From the NCBI RefSeq assembly GCF_023712105.1, contig NZ_JAMLJI010000003.1, forward strand, positions 186,001 through 250,000: a stretch of 64,000 nt of DNA, written 5' to 3'. This DNA is from Larsenimonas suaedae. GTDB taxonomy: Bacteria; Pseudomonadota; Gammaproteobacteria; Pseudomonadales; Halomonadaceae. This document shows, one piece after another, positions 36,225 to 47,223 of this stretch; the first letter of the stretch is position 1; each line of letters begins with the position of its first letter. The notes beneath the pieces are model-generated. The model did no database searches. It saw only the letters and a list, made by a program, of their open reading frames with translations, and had not been told where the DNA came from. The translations under genes and the position numbers were made by a program.

Positions 36225-37787
36225 TCAGTGCTCGAGCTGTGGCCCGGCCTGAATCACATCGTCTTCGACACCTTCGAACTTGGTGAAGTTTGCCGTGAAC
36301 TTCTCGATCAATGACTGTGCCTGCGCCTCGAACGCTGCCTTGTCTTCCCACGCATCGCGTGGGTTGAGCAGCGTCGTGTCTACACCCTGCACGGCTTTCG
36401 GAACGTCAAGGTTCAACCCGGGCACCCGCTGCGTTTCGGCATGGGCCAGGTCGCCGCTCTGAATGGCGGCGATGATGCTGCGCGTGGTGGGAATGCTGAA
36501 GCGCTCGCCGCCCTGACCGTAGGCCCCGCCGGTCCAGCCGGTGTTGACCAGGTAAACGCGCGAGCCGAAGGCTTCAATGCGCTTCATCAAAAGCTCGGCG
36601 TACACGTGTGCCGGACGAGGGAAAAACGGGGCGCCAAAACAGGTCGAGAACGTGGTTTCAAGCGAGGACGTCGATCCGATTTCGGTCGAGCCGACCTTGG
36701 CGGTGTAGCCCGACAGGAAATGGTACGCAGCCGCCTCGGGCGACAGCACCGACACCGGCGGCAGTACACCGCTCATGTCGCAGGTCAGAAAGACGATCGC
36801 ACTCGGCTCCCCTGCACGGTTTTCATGCACGCGCTTTTCAACAAACTCAAGCGGGTACGCAGCCCGGGCGTTCTGGGTCAGTGACGTATCGTCATAATCG
36901 GTGTCGCGCGCGTCACCCAGAACCACGTTTTCGAGCACGGTGCCGTAGCGGATTGCCCGCCAGATAATCGGCTCATTCTTTTCAGACAGATTGATGGTCT
37001 TGGCGTAGCAGCCGCCTTCGAAGTTGAAGACCGTCCCCTCGCCCCAGCCATGTTCATCATCGCCGATCAGGTAGCGAGACGGGTCCGCAGACAGCGTTGT
37101 CTTGCCCGTACCGGACAGCCCGAAGAACAGTGTCGTCTGGCCGTCCTCGCCCACGTTCGCGCTGCAGTGCATCGGAAGCACGTCCTTTTCGGGCAGCAGG
37201 AAGTTCTGAACCGAGAACATGGCCTTTTTCATTTCGCCGGCATAGCGCATACCCGCGATCAATACGCGACGACGCGCGAAATTGATCATGACGGTACCGT
37301 CGCTGTTGGTGTTGTCACGGCCGGGTTCACACACAAACGTCGGGGCGCTCAGGACTTCCCATTCGCGCTTGCCTTTCGGGTTATAGGCCTCGGGACGCAC
37401 AAACAGGTTACGGCCGAACAGCGCATGCCAGGCAAATTCAGTACGCAGACGGATGGGCAGATAGTGCTCGGGATCGGAGCCAACATGAAGCTCGTTGAGG
37501 TAGGTCTCGCGCTCGGCCATGTGATCCTCGACGCGCTCCCACAGGGCATCGAACGTGGCGGGCGTGGCCGGCTGGTTGACGTCACCCCAATCGATGTATT
37601 CGCTGGTGGAAGGCTCATCGACGATAAAGCGATCTTTCGGGGAACGACCGGTTCGATGTCCGGTTTCGGCAACCAGGGCACCGTTGACCGAGAGCCGTGC
37701 TTCATCGCGTGAAAGCGCGTGCTCTACCAACTCAGGTACCGTCAGATTGACGTGCGGCTTTGCCGAACTGTCCAGTTGTGTCGTCAT
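36225..37787 (-). CDS. pckA: Phosphoenolpyruvate carboxykinase (ATP)
   Basis: A 520-residue enzyme that converts oxaloacetate to PEP with ATP, the entry to gluconeogenesis. Diagnostic segments are [12 protein letters not shown], the kinase-1a P-loop [24 protein letters not shown] and the substrate-binding MRYAGEMKK. The RBS GAGGA is 6 nt from ATG. It follows hslO on the same strand after a 239-bp gap containing two hairpins, so it has its own promoter. The order yrfG-hslR-hslO-pckA is as in E. coli. Confidence 0.97.
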   Translation of the reverse strand: MTTQLDSSAKPHVNLTVPELVEHALSRDEARLSVNGALVAETGHRTGRSPKDRFIVDEPSTSEYIDWGDVNQPATPATFDALWERVEDHMAERETYLNELHVGSDPEHYLPIRLRTEFAWHALFGRNLFVRPEAYNPKGKREWEVLSAPTFVCEPGRDNTNSDGTVMINFARRRVLIAGMRYAGEMKKAMFSVQNFLLPEKDVLPMHCSANVGEDGQTTLFFGLSGTGKTTLSADPSRYLIGDDEHGWGEGTVFNFEGGCYAKTINLSEKNEPIIWRAIRYGTVLENVVLGDARDTDYDDTSLTQNARAAYPLEFVEKRVHENRAGEPSAIVFLTCDMSGVLPPVSVLSPEAAAYHFLSGYTAKVGSTEIGSTSSLETTFSTCFGAPFFPRPAHVYAELLMKRIEAFGSRVYLVNTGWTGGAYGQGGERFSIPTTRSIIAAIQSGDLAHAETQRVPGLNLDVPKAVQGVDTTLLNPRDAWEDKAAFEAQAQSLIEKFTANFTKFEGVEDDVIQAGPQLEH

Positions 37788-38026
37788 GTGATTCCTCGGC
37801 CGTGAGGCCTCTCTCTCTCGTTAACACATTAAGTACGTGGCTCTCAGGCCACGCTTTATGCCATTAAAGGCTTTTTATAGACGCCATTGCCGATGAGCAG
37901 AACTCATCGGCAAGCCGGGGTCAGTATGGCAAAAAAGCACATGAGCTGAAATAACGTAATGAGCAGGACGTCCCGTTATGCACAACTTGAACGGGGTATG
38001 CACGGCAGAAAAGGCGCCACATGCCC
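37788..38026 (-). promoter_or_regulatory. pckA leader region with two hairpins
   Basis: A 239-bp gap. A perfect 11-bp stem (TTGCCGATGAG / CTCATCGGCAA, loop of five) lies at 37887-37913 and a 6-bp stem (CGTGGC / GCCACG) at 37836-37853; neither has a U-tract. The first may end the hslO transcript or sit in the pckA leader. No catabolite (CRP) site could be read with confidence. Confidence 0.4.
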
Positions 38027-38911
38027 TCAGTGAACAGTGGGCGGGGGCGCGTCCGGCGCATCAATCAGTTGCTCGACGTCTGCCGCAGAGAAGTGATAGT
38101 GCGTATTGCAAAAATGACACTGGGTATCGATCTGATGCTGCGCCTCGATCGTTGCTCGAAGCTCGTCCTCACCCAGATTCAAAAGCGCGGATGCAAATCG
38201 CTCGCGCGAACAGGTGCACCCGAATTCAACGGGAAACGGGTCGAAAATGCGGGTCGTTTCCTCATGATATAACCGGTAGAGCAGCTCTTTCGGTTCAAGC
38301 ATCAGAAGTTCATCGCGCTTGACGGTTTCAGCAAGCTTGACGGTTCGATTCCAGGCATCCGGGTCATCGGTGCGCCCATCTTCAGGAAGCTTCTGTAGAA
38401 GAATGCCACCCGCCCTTGCCTGGTCTGCCTCGAGCCAGAGTCTGGTCGGCAGCTGCTCGGACTGAGCGAAATATGTCTCCAGACATTCGGCCAGGGTGTC
38501 ATGCTCGAGTTGGACGATCCCCTGATAGCGCTTCCCTTCCCTGGGGTCCAGCGTAATGACGATATGCCCTTCCCCCACCAGTTCAGCAAGCGATGGCGCC
38601 TCAGACAGCTCGGCCTGCTCATCGAAGCGGGCAATCGCTCGAAGGGTTTGCGCATTGCCTTCAAGCCCCGGGTTGGACTCGGCCATTAAAAGCGTTGCCG
38701 GCCCGCTGCCTCGCACTTCGAGGCTGACCACGCCATCGAGCTTGATGGTCGAGGTCAAAAGCGCGACAGCGCCGAGCAGCTCGCCGAGCTGACGCTCGAT
38801 CGGTGCCGGGTAGTCGTGGCGAGCGATAACGTTTGAAAAGGTGTCCTCGAGCGTGACGACTTCGCCCCGCACGTCGGTATTGTCAAAAATGAAGCGTTGA
38901 ATGTGATCCAT
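38027..38911 (-). CDS. hslO: Redox-regulated chaperone Hsp33
   Basis: A 294-residue cytoplasmic holdase activated by oxidation. The C-terminal zinc switch is intact: CTC in [10 protein letters not shown] and CHFC in [13 protein letters not shown], the CxC...CxxC arrangement. The N-terminal [18 protein letters not shown] is family-typical. It lies 24 bp after hslR in a yrfG-hslR-hslO unit. Confidence 0.96.
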   Translation of the reverse strand: MDHIQRFIFDNTDVRGEVVTLEDTFSNVIARHDYPAPIERQLGELLGAVALLTSTIKLDGVVSLEVRGSGPATLLMAESNPGLEGNAQTLRAIARFDEQAELSEAPSLAELVGEGHIVITLDPREGKRYQGIVQLEHDTLAECLETYFAQSEQLPTRLWLEADQARAGGILLQKLPEDGRTDDPDAWNRTVKLAETVKRDELLMLEPKELLYRLYHEETTRIFDPFPVEFGCTCSRERFASALLNLGEDELRATIEAQHQIDTQCHFCNTHYHFSAADVEQLIDAPDAPPPTVH

Positions 38912-38935
38912 AACTGTCTCGTGTTGGCCCTCGCG

Positions 38936-39331
38936 CTAGTCCTGAAACCCATCGCGCTGAAAGCGCTGGATGGAGCGGCGTTCGCGCTTGTCTGGGCGAT
39001 TCTTGGGCGGCTGCATGGCTTGTTTGTTGGCGCGTCGCTGTTCGGCGTTGCGTGTTCGGCGTGCCTCACTGGCAGCGGTCTCGGCATAGAGGGCCTGCGC
39101 CTCCGGTGCGCCTCGGCGCTGCTCCGACAGCGCAACCACTTCGACGTCCAGCATATCGAATCCTTGCGGCACCGAAATGACGGCACCAATCTCGACCTGC
39201 TTACTGGTCTTGGTTCGTGCACCGTTGTAGTGAACCTTGCCGCCTTCGATCGCCTTCTTGGCAAGCCCACGTGTCTTGAAAAAACGGGCGGCCCAAAGCC
39301 ATTTGTCCAGTCGTATCGCCTGTTCGCTCAT
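38936..39331 (-). CDS. hslR: Hsp15-like ribosome-associated S4 protein
   Basis: A 131-residue RNA-binding protein with an S4 domain at the N-terminus (IRLDKWLWAARFFKTRGLAK, GGKVHYNG) and a strongly basic Arg/Lys tail (RRTRNAEQRRANKQ, RPDKRERRSIQRF). Hsp15 binds 50S subunits that carry a stalled nascent chain. The ATG at 39331 is chosen for its GGGAGG 5 nt upstream. Gene order with hslO and yrfG supports the call. Confidence 0.94.
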   Translation of the reverse strand: MSEQAIRLDKWLWAARFFKTRGLAKKAIEGGKVHYNGARTKTSKQVEIGAVISVPQGFDMLDVEVVALSEQRRGAPEAQALYAETAASEARRTRNAEQRRANKQAMQPPKNRPDKRERRSIQRFQRDGFQD

Positions 39332-39380
39332 ACTGCCTCCCTGGTTGCCATGCCTGACATATGAGGGCGCGCGGACTGGA

Positions 39381-40037
39381 TCACAAGGCATCCACCATCA
39401 GCGCCTGGAAGCGATCAAGTGCAACGAATTCCTGAAGCTCCTTCACTGGTGAACGGCTGTTGGGTTGCAAAATGCCCAAAAGGTATTGAACGCCGTGCTC
39501 ACGGGCGGCCTCGAGAACATGGACGTTATCGTCGATCAGAAGCGTTCGCGCCGGATCAAGACCGAGCCTGTCTTCCAGCAGCATCCAGAATTCGGCCGAC
39601 TCCTTGGCATGCCCAAGGTCCGCCGAGGAAACAATGTCATCGAGGTAGACATCGAGGCCGGTCAAAGGAAGCTTTAGCTCAAGACTTCGGCGATCGGCAT
39701 TAGTGGCCAATATGACCTTCGGATGACGCACCTTGAGCCATTCCAGAAAGTCCCGTGCATCGCTTCGAAATCCGATGAGATGGGCGACTTCCTGCTTGAG
39801 CGCCACAATGTCCACATCAAGCTCTCGCGACCAATAGTCCAGGCTGTAACCGTTCAGGGTGCCGTGCTCTGCGCGAATACGTGTCACCAGCGTCTCAAAC
39901 GAGGCTTCGTCCAGCTTTTTAAGCTCCCGATAGCGCCGAGGCAGGTGCTCCAGCCAGAAATGGCTGTCGAAGTGAAGGTCCAGAAGCGTGCCGTCCATAT
40001 CGAGCAGCACGGTATCGATGGCGTTCCAGTCAAGCAT
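39381..40037 (-). CDS. yrfG: GMP/IMP nucleotidase YrfG-like HAD hydrolase
   Basis: A 218-residue HAD hydrolase with DMDGTLLDLHFDSHFWLEHL at the N-terminus, ILATNADRRSLELKL (motif II) and LLIDDNVHVLEAA (motif IV). YrfG of E. coli dephosphorylates GMP and IMP. The ATG at 40037 (AAGGA 8 nt upstream) is preferred to a longer in-frame start at 40091. It is the first gene of the hslR-hslO unit and is divergent from nudE, as expected for this neighbourhood in enteric bacteria. Confidence 0.9.
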   Translation of the reverse strand: MLDWNAIDTVLLDMDGTLLDLHFDSHFWLEHLPRRYRELKKLDEASFETLVTRIRAEHGTLNGYSLDYWSRELDVDIVALKQEVAHLIGFRSDARDFLEWLKVRHPKVILATNADRRSLELKLPLTGLDVYLDDIVSSADLGHAKESAEFWMLLEDRLGLDPARTLLIDDNVHVLEAAREHGVQYLLGILQPNSRSPVKELQEFVALDRFQALMVDAL

Positions 40038-40273
40038 GGGGGGTGTCCTTATAAGCGAAATACCATTGAGCCTCCTTTTTAACCCTGACATTAAAGCGCT
40101 TCAAACCGATCACCCCCCATTTTTTCGATAAGCCTGGCCGGGGCGCCTCCTGAGCAACCATCTTATGAAACACCTATTTTCTGAAGCACCATTGTCTCAA
40201 GCCATGCAAGCGCTGCGAAAGCCAAAGCGATTGGCTACCATGAAGCACACTTGGTTTATAGGAAAGACATGCG

Positions 40274-40855
40274 ATGCCGGATGAAAAGAAACCCCGAATC
40301 GAGGCCCTTGAGACCGTTGCGGAAAGCGCACTGTTTCGCATCGAGGCGATGGATCTCACTTTCAGCAATGGCAACACGCGTCGATTCGAGCGCCTTCGCG
40401 GCCGCGGCAAGGGCGCCGGCGCGGTGATGATCGTTGCCCTTTCAGATCCCGAGCATGTTTTACTCGTTCGCGAGTACGCCGCCGGCATCGATGAGTATGC
40501 GCTTGGCCTGCCCAAGGGCGTAATCGATCAGGGGGAGGATGTTCTGACAGCGGCCAACCGGGAGCTCAAGGAAGAATGCGGTTTTGGTGCTCATGTTCTG
40601 GAGCAGCTGACCGAACTCTCTCTGGCCCCCAATTACATGTCCCACCGCATCCAGGTCGTTCTTGCTCAGGAGCTCTATGAAGAACGCCTTGATGGCGATG
40701 AGCCAGAGCCCCTGGAGACAGTGCGGGTACGCCTCGATGAGCTGGGTGAACTTTTAACCCGCGCGGATGTACACGAAGGCCGCTCGATCGCGGCGCTGTT
40801 CATGGCACGAGAATACCTTCGCGCACGTGAAGAAAATGATGCGTCCTGGTGGTAA
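40274..40855 (+). CDS. nudE: ADP-compounds Nudix hydrolase NudE
   Basis: A 193-residue Nudix enzyme that hydrolyses ADP-ribose, Ap3A and NADH-type substrates. The Nudix box spans residues about 78-100 (LPKGVIDQGEDVLTAANREL followed by KEECG). The family-specific LSLAPNYMSHRIQVVLAQ follows. GGAAAG lies 7 nt before ATG. It is divergent from yrfG and converges on the small exported protein gene, with a shared terminator. Confidence 0.93.
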   Translation: MPDEKKPRIEALETVAESALFRIEAMDLTFSNGNTRRFERLRGRGKGAGAVMIVALSDPEHVLLVREYAAGIDEYALGLPKGVIDQGEDVLTAANRELKEECGFGAHVLEQLTELSLAPNYMSHRIQVVLAQELYEERLDGDEPEPLETVRVRLDELGELLTRADVHEGRSIAALFMAREYLRAREENDASWW

Positions 40856-40884
40856 CTGCGTTGTCTCCTACGGTGTCCCAGAAT

Positions 40885-40914
40885 AAAAAAAAGCCCGCGT
40901 TGAGCGGGCTTTTT
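40885..40914. terminator. Bidirectional terminator, nudE / small exported protein
   Basis: A 7-bp stem AGCCCGC / GCGGGCT with loop GTTGA (40892-40910), flanked by an A-run on one side and TTTTT on the other. It serves the two convergent genes. Confidence 0.92.
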
Positions 40915-40945
40915 CGTACAGCGTTGGAACGGCACGCTGGAATGC

Positions 40946-41329
40946 TTACTGGGCGGTGTCGTTGCCCATGCCTTCCTGAGTCTGCATTTCTGCAGAGTGA
41001 CCCTGGCGGCCTGTTTGGGTTTCAGGTTGCTGCTGGACATCACCATTATCGAGCGCGGTACCTTCGTCCTGCATGGCAGCAGAGTGACCTTGGCGACCGG
41101 TCATATCATTATTGGTGCCTTCCTCGATGCTGCTGTGTGCAGCATCGCCACTCATGTGCGAGCCCTGCTCTGAATGAGAGATATGATCTGAATCAGTGGC
41201 TTTACTGCCCATGTACTCCTGACCATCGCCGGTCGGAGACACATCATTCTGACCGGTCTGTGCAGCGAACGCCTGCATGGTCGGCAGAGTCAGAGCAGCG
41301 CAAAATGCAGTAGCAATCAGCTTTTTCAT
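40946..41329 (-). CDS. Small exported repeat protein, His/Met-containing, unknown function
   Basis: A 127-residue protein I do not recognise. Residues 1-22 are a clear signal peptide (MKKLIATAFCAALTLPTMQA-FA, cleavage before AQTG). The mature part is acidic, has no Cys, few hydrophobic residues and is probably disordered. Two near-identical units occur, TGRQGHSAAMQDEG (77-90) and TGRQGHSAEMQTQEG (106-120), and a degenerate third precedes them (EQGSHMSGDAAH, 54-65). His and Met recur in H-x3-M spacing, which could bind copper or another metal, but that is speculation. The RBS AAGGAAGG is strong, and a good promoter lies about 150 bp upstream. It is monocistronic between two terminators. Confidence 0.8.
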   Translation of the reverse strand: MKKLIATAFCAALTLPTMQAFAAQTGQNDVSPTGDGQEYMGSKATDSDHISHSEQGSHMSGDAAHSSIEEGTNNDMTGRQGHSAAMQDEGTALDNGDVQQQPETQTGRQGHSAEMQTQEGMGNDTAQ

Positions 41330-41728
41330 GGTTCCTTCCTTGAGCTTTGATCGAAAATCGGCGTTTCAGTTAACAAATGGTGATTTTCCCTGTTTCTTCA
41401 AGTCTGGCCATCCTTACGCCATGGCTTGAAACATCCGATGTGGGAGTCTCACTGACGTCCTGTCCGCGGATCACCAAAACATGATCTCATGTTAGACAAG
41501 ACATCAACTTCTGTCAAAGTCTTGTACAAACAATGATGCGTGTACTTGGTTTCTTTTTATAGACGGTTTTGAGACCCACCGCCTCCTTTTTACCCGGCCA
41601 TTGCGCGCTCTTAAGTTAGACCGTGTACTTTCTCTCCCGAATATCCAGCGATCCCCGCATTTCTCATGCCCCAAAAAAAGCCCGCTCTAGGCGGGCTTTT
41701 TCAGAACGTGATGGTTGAGCGCGTGGGC
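41330..41728 (-). promoter_or_regulatory. Promoter and long leader of small exported protein, with inverted repeat
   Basis: 399 bp without a gene. On the minus strand TTGACA (41512-41517) and TAACAT (41489-41494) are exactly 17 bp apart, a near-consensus sigma-70 promoter. An inverted repeat ACAAGAC/GTCTTGT (41496-41502 and 41519-41525) spans the -35 and spacer, as a repressor operator would. Transcription would start near 41482 and leave a leader of about 150 nt. The rest (41560-41670) shows nothing clear. Confidence 0.6.
41673..41702 (-). terminator. Rho-independent terminator after ilvD
   Basis: A 7-bp stem AGCCCGC / GCGGGCT with loop TCTAG (41679-41697), followed on the minus strand by a T-run. 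It sits 27 bp past the ilvD stop. Confidence 0.9.
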
Positions 41729-43579
41729 TTAACGATCCTCGAGCTTATCGAGATCGCGCACGGCGCCCCGGTCAGCAGACGTTGCAAGCATGGCGTAGGC
41801 CTTGAGCGCAGCCGAAACTCGACGCACACGCTGAATGCTCGGTTTCCACGCCTGGGCGCCGCGGTCTTCCATCGCCTGACGACGATGGGCCAACTCTTCC
41901 ATGGGAAGGTCAACGTTGATAGTTCGATTGGGAATATCGATCTTGATGATGTCCCCGCTTTCAACCAGACCAATCGCACCGCCGGCAGCGGCCTCGGGCG
42001 ATACGTGGCCGATGGAAAGCCCGGAGGTACCGCCGGAGAAGCGACCGTCGGTCATCAACGCACACGCCTTGCCAAGCCCCTTGGACTTCAAATACGACGT
42101 CGGATACAGCATTTCCTGCATGCCGGGGCCGCCTTTCGGGCCTTCATAGCGAATGACGATGACTTCGCCTTCCTTCACCTTGCCCTCGAGAATGTGCTCG
42201 ACGGCTTGATCCTGCGACTCCACCACGTGCGCCGAGCCCTCGAACACCAAAATGGAATCGTCGACACCGGCGGTTTTCACCACGCAGCCACTTTCAGCGA
42301 TGTTGCCGTAGAGCACGGCCAGACCACCCTCTTTCGAGAACGCATGCTCAAGACTTCGAATGCAGCCATTGGCGCGGTCGCCGTCAAGCGAGGGCCAGCG
42401 TGAAGACTGGGAAAACGCCTCCTGAGTGCGAATGCCGCCGGGGCCGGCCTTGAAGTATTCGATCACCTCAGGCGTGGGATTTCGCATGATGTCCCACTCC
42501 TCGAGTGCCTCGGCGAGGCTATCGCCGTACACCGTCGGCACGGACGTATCGAGCACGCCCGCCCGGTCGAGTTCACCAAGAATCCCCATGATGCCGCCCG
42601 CACGGTGGCAGTCTTCCATATGGTATTTCTGGGTATTGGGGGCCAGCTTGCAAAGCTGCGGCACTTCCCTAGACAGCGTATCGATGTCGCTCATCGTGAA
42701 ATCGACCTCGGCTTCCTGCGCTGCTGCCAGCAGGTGCAGGATGGTGTTGGTCGAGCCGCCCATGGCGATGTCAAGCGTCATGGCGTTTCTGAACGCGGCC
42801 TTTGAGCCGATGGCGCGCGGCAGCAGATGGGCCTCATCGTTTTCGTAATAGCGCTTGGCAAGCTCAACGATACGATGGCCGGCCGTTTCAAAGAGGCGCC
42901 GGCGGTCACTGTGGGTCGCAAGCGTAGTGCCGTTGCCCGGCAGCGCGAGGCCGAGGGCTTCGGTCAGACAGTTCATGGAGTTGGCCGTGAACATGCCCGA
43001 ACAGCTGCCGCAGGTCGGGCAGGCGCTGCGCTCGACCTCGTTGAGCGTTTCATCATCGACGCTGTCGTCGGCGGCCATGACCATGGCGTCGACCAGGTCG
43101 AGCCCGTGATTCAAAAGCTTGGTCTTGCCTGCTTCCATCGGGCCGCCGGAAACGAAGATGACCGGTACGTTGAGGCGCATGGCCGCCATCAACATTCCGG
43201 GCGTGATCTTGTCGCAGTTGGAAATGCAGACCAGCGCATCGGCGCAATGGGCGTTGACCATGTACTCGACGCTGTCGGCGATGATGTCGCGGCTTGGCAG
43301 CGAATACAGCATGCCGTCGTGGCCCATGGCGATGCCGTCATCGACTGCGATGGTATTGAATTCCTTGGCCACACCGCCGGCCTTTTCGATCTCGCGCGCG
43401 ACCAGCTGGCCCATGTCCTTCAGGTGGACGTGTCCGGGCACGAACTGGGTGAAGGAGTTCGCGACCGCGATGATCGGCTTCTGAAAATCGTCGTCGTTCA
43501 TGCCGGTCGCGCGCCATAGCGCACGGGCACCGGCCATGTTGCGCCCCTGGGTCGTCGTTCTAGAGCGGTATTCAGGCAT
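41729..43579 (-). CDS. ilvD: Dihydroxy-acid dehydratase
   Basis: A 616-residue iron-sulfur enzyme of isoleucine/valine synthesis, the same length as E. coli IlvD. It starts [20 protein letters not shown] and holds the cluster cysteines in [12 protein letters not shown] and [39 protein letters not shown] and [15 protein letters not shown] are also typical. The frame is open further upstream to 43708, but the ATG at 43579 is the family start. No leader peptide or attenuator rich in branched-chain codons was noticed upstream. It is a single-gene unit with its own terminator. Confidence 0.97.
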   Translation of the reverse strand: MPEYRSRTTTQGRNMAGARALWRATGMNDDDFQKPIIAVANSFTQFVPGHVHLKDMGQLVAREIEKAGGVAKEFNTIAVDDGIAMGHDGMLYSLPSRDIIADSVEYMVNAHCADALVCISNCDKITPGMLMAAMRLNVPVIFVSGGPMEAGKTKLLNHGLDLVDAMVMAADDSVDDETLNEVERSACPTCGSCSGMFTANSMNCLTEALGLALPGNGTTLATHSDRRRLFETAGHRIVELAKRYYENDEAHLLPRAIGSKAAFRNAMTLDIAMGGSTNTILHLLAAAQEAEVDFTMSDIDTLSREVPQLCKLAPNTQKYHMEDCHRAGGIMGILGELDRAGVLDTSVPTVYGDSLAEALEEWDIMRNPTPEVIEYFKAGPGGIRTQEAFSQSSRWPSLDGDRANGCIRSLEHAFSKEGGLAVLYGNIAESGCVVKTAGVDDSILVFEGSAHVVESQDQAVEHILEGKVKEGEVIVIRYEGPKGGPGMQEMLYPTSYLKSKGLGKACALMTDGRFSGGTSGLSIGHVSPEAAAGGAIGLVESGDIIKIDIPNRTINVDLPMEELAHRRQAMEDRGAQAWKPSIQRVRRVSAALKAYAMLATSADRGAVRDLDKLEDR

Positions 43580-43766
43580 GATGTCCTCATCGTTATCGTC
43601 GTGGGGTTGGCCGGATAGGATCAATGTGTCCGTGCATGCCCCGGCGTTCATCAGCCTGGAGCGGCCTCTCTTGACTGGAGGTTCTAGCCACGCTCGATCT
43701 TCTGGCACAACGCCCTGGCACCTGGGTGCCGTGTGTCTCAGCGGTCGGACATTTTGTCACGCTTGA

Positions 43767-44636
<870 letters not shown>

Positions 44637-44668
44637 GCACTGACCGCTGAACGACACACATGAATGAG

Positions 44669-44694
44669 AAAAGCCACCCGAAGGTGGCTTTTTC
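44669..44694. terminator. Bidirectional terminator, ydfG / lon
   Basis: A 7-bp stem AGCCACC / GGTGGCT with tetraloop CGAA (44672-44689), A-run before and TTTTT after, between two convergent genes. Confidence 0.9.
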
Positions 44695-44716
44695 ATGGCG
44701 GTATCGGCTGGGAGAA

Positions 44717-47131
44717 TCAGCCGAACACGACCCTTGATACGTCACGGTAGGTCTTGGCGAAGTGAACCGTCATGCCGTCTTTAAGGAAATCGGGCAGTTC
44801 GTCGTAGTCGCGCTGATTGGCTTCCGGCAGCACCAGCTCGAAAATCGAGCTGCGCCGGGCCGCAATGACCTTTTCTCGAATACCGCCCACCGGCAGTACC
44901 TGCCCTGTCAGGGTGATCTCGCCGGTCATCGCCAGCGGCCGGTCGATTTCCTTGCCACGTGCCAGTGACAAAAGCGCCGTCGTCATGGTCACGCCCGCGG
45001 ACGGGCCATCCTTCGGCGTTGCCCCTTCCGGCACGTGCATATGCACGAAGGCCTCATCGAAAAAGCCTTTCGGTGCGCCGTACTCTTCCAGATGCGCCAC
45101 CGCGAAACTGTAGGAGATGTTGGCCGATTCCTGCATGACATCGCCAAGCTTGCCGGTCAGCTTCAGCCCGCGTGACAGCGAATGAACGCAGCTTGCCTCG
45201 ATCGGAAGCGTCGCCCCGCCCATCGAGGTCCAGGCAAGGCCCGTGACCACGCCGACCCCACGCAATACCTTCTCCTTGCGAAACGTCGGTGCGCCGAGAA
45301 AGTCCTGAAGGTTGTTGATCGAGACCTTGACCGTTTCCTCGTCACCTTCAAGCAGCCTCACTGCGGCCTTTCGCACGATGCGATGAAGCTGCTTTTCGAG
45401 CTGGCGCACACCGGATTCTCGCGCGTAGCCTTCGATAACCTGCTTGAGTGCAGCATCGGTCAGATTGATGCGCTTTTTCGGAATGTTGTCGCGCTTTAAA
45501 AGCCGCGGCCACAGATAGTTGCGCGCAATAGAGAACTTTTCCTCACCGATGTAGCCCGACAGCCGAATCTGCTCCATGCGATCGATCAAGGGCCCAGGGA
45601 TGCTGTCGAGCTGATTGGCGGTGCAGATGAACAGCACCTTGGACAGATCGAGGCGCACATCGAGGTAGTGGTCCAGAAACTCGGAATTTTGCTCCGGGTC
45701 CAGCACTTCCAGAAGCGCCGAGGCGGGGTCGCCCTGAAACGACTGACCGAGCTTGTCGATCTCATCGAGCATGATGACCGGGTTTTGAACCTCGATCTCC
45801 TTCAGAGACTGCACCAGCTTGCCCGGCATTGCGCCGATGTAGGTGCGCCGATGCCCCTTGATCTCGGCCTCATCGCGCATACCGCCGACCGAGAACCGAT
45901 AGAACTTGCGGTTGAGCGCCTCGGCGACCGAGCGGCCGATGGAGGTCTTGCCCACACCCGGTGGGCCGACCAGCAACAGGATCGAGCCGCCGACGTCACC
46001 CTTGAACGTGCCCTCGGCCAGAAACTCGATGATGCGCTCTTTCACATCGTGAAGGCCGTCGTGGTCCCGGTTGAGCACCTCGCGGGCATGGGCCAGATCG
46101 AGCTGGTCCTCTGAAAACACGCCCCAGGGGATCGAGGTCAGCCAGTCGAGGTAGTTGCGGGTGGTGCCGTACTCCGGTGAGCCGGTCTCGAGCGTCGAGA
46201 GCTTATCAAGCTCTTCCTCGATGCGGGTGAGTACCTTGGGCGGCACCACCAAATCCTCAAGGCGGTAGCGGAAGGTATCGACGTCGTTATCCCGGTCATC
46301 CTTCGAGATGCCGAGTTCCTTCTGGATGACCTTCAGCTGCTCACGCAGAAAGAACTTGCGCTGATGCTCCTGCATCTGGGAGTTGACCTGCTCGGAGATC
46401 TCGCTTTGAAGCTGCGCGACGTCGATTTCCTTTCGAAGCAGCGGAAGCACCGCCTGCATCCGCTCAAGCACCGGCAACGTCTCGAGCACGTCCTGCAATT
46501 CCGGCCCCTTGGCAGAGGTGATGGCAGCGGCAAAATCGGTCAACGGCCCCGGCTCGTTCGGGCTAAAATGATTCAGATAGTGCTTGAGCTCTTCGCCATA
46601 AAGCGGGTTAAGTGGCAACAGCTCCTTGATGCCATTGATCACCGACATCGCATACGCCCGGGTCTCGTCGCTGTCCTTGTCGAGCGCTTCTTTCGGGTAG
46701 CTGACCTCAACCAGATACGGCGGCGTCTTGGAGAGCCAGCGCGCGATCTTGAACCGGCGAAGGCCCTGGGCAATAAACTGGATCTGCTCGTTGGCCTGCT
46801 TGGCCTGATGCACCTTCACTGCGGTACCAAACGCCGGAAAGTCCTCAAACGAGAGCTCATCGCTTTCAGCGTCGCCGACAAAGGCCACCCCCACCATGTG
46901 GTGCGAGGTCTTGGCCACTTCCTGAATGGTCTCGCTCCAGCGATTTTGATTGATCAAAAGCGGCTGGACCTGCGCCGGAAAGAACGGGCGATTGTGAATC
47001 GGCAGCAGGTACAGGCGATCGGGCAGGGAGTCACTCGAGGCCACCAGCCCTCGGCCGGTGGAGCTTGGCGCGTTGCCGTTTTCGTCGGTATCGTCGATCA
47101 GTACTTCCGGGTCTTCGTTGTGATCACTCAT
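44717..47131 (-). CDS. lon: Lon-family ATP-dependent protease, AsrA-like subtype
   Basis: An 804-residue protease with an N-terminal LON substrate-binding domain (YLLPIHNRPFFPAQVQPLLI), Walker A GPPGVGKTSIGRS, Walker B VIMLDEIDK, SVGGMRDEAEIKGHRRTYIG and the Ser-Lys proteolytic domain with KDGPSAGVTM and REKVIAARR. The IHNRPFFPAQ opening and an Asp/Glu-rich leader of about 30 residues resemble the second Lon (AsrA, PA0779) of Pseudomonas rather than the E. coli Lon start PVLPLRDVVVYP. A standard Lon may therefore exist elsewhere. The ATG at 47131 has GGGGAAGG upstream. The heat-shock or aminoglycoside-stress role is known for the subtype, not shown here. Confidence 0.92.
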   Translation of the reverse strand: MSDHNEDPEVLIDDTDENGNAPSSTGRGLVASSDSLPDRLYLLPIHNRPFFPAQVQPLLINQNRWSETIQEVAKTSHHMVGVAFVGDAESDELSFEDFPAFGTAVKVHQAKQANEQIQFIAQGLRRFKIARWLSKTPPYLVEVSYPKEALDKDSDETRAYAMSVINGIKELLPLNPLYGEELKHYLNHFSPNEPGPLTDFAAAITSAKGPELQDVLETLPVLERMQAVLPLLRKEIDVAQLQSEISEQVNSQMQEHQRKFFLREQLKVIQKELGISKDDRDNDVDTFRYRLEDLVVPPKVLTRIEEELDKLSTLETGSPEYGTTRNYLDWLTSIPWGVFSEDQLDLAHAREVLNRDHDGLHDVKERIIEFLAEGTFKGDVGGSILLLVGPPGVGKTSIGRSVAEALNRKFYRFSVGGMRDEAEIKGHRRTYIGAMPGKLVQSLKEIEVQNPVIMLDEIDKLGQSFQGDPASALLEVLDPEQNSEFLDHYLDVRLDLSKVLFICTANQLDSIPGPLIDRMEQIRLSGYIGEEKFSIARNYLWPRLLKRDNIPKKRINLTDAALKQVIEGYARESGVRQLEKQLHRIVRKAAVRLLEGDEETVKVSINNLQDFLGAPTFRKEKVLRGVGVVTGLAWTSMGGATLPIEASCVHSLSRGLKLTGKLGDVMQESANISYSFAVAHLEEYGAPKGFFDEAFVHMHVPEGATPKDGPSAGVTMTTALLSLARGKEIDRPLAMTGEITLTGQVLPVGGIREKVIAARRSSIFELVLPEANQRDYDELPDFLKDGMTVHFAKTYRDVSRVVFG

Positions 47132-47223
47132 GCCTTCCCCTTTAAAACGGTCGAACCGGTCGGCTCTTTTCCTAGTACACCCAATATGGGCGCACCGGCG
47201 CTTTATCAAGCAGCCTAAACGAT

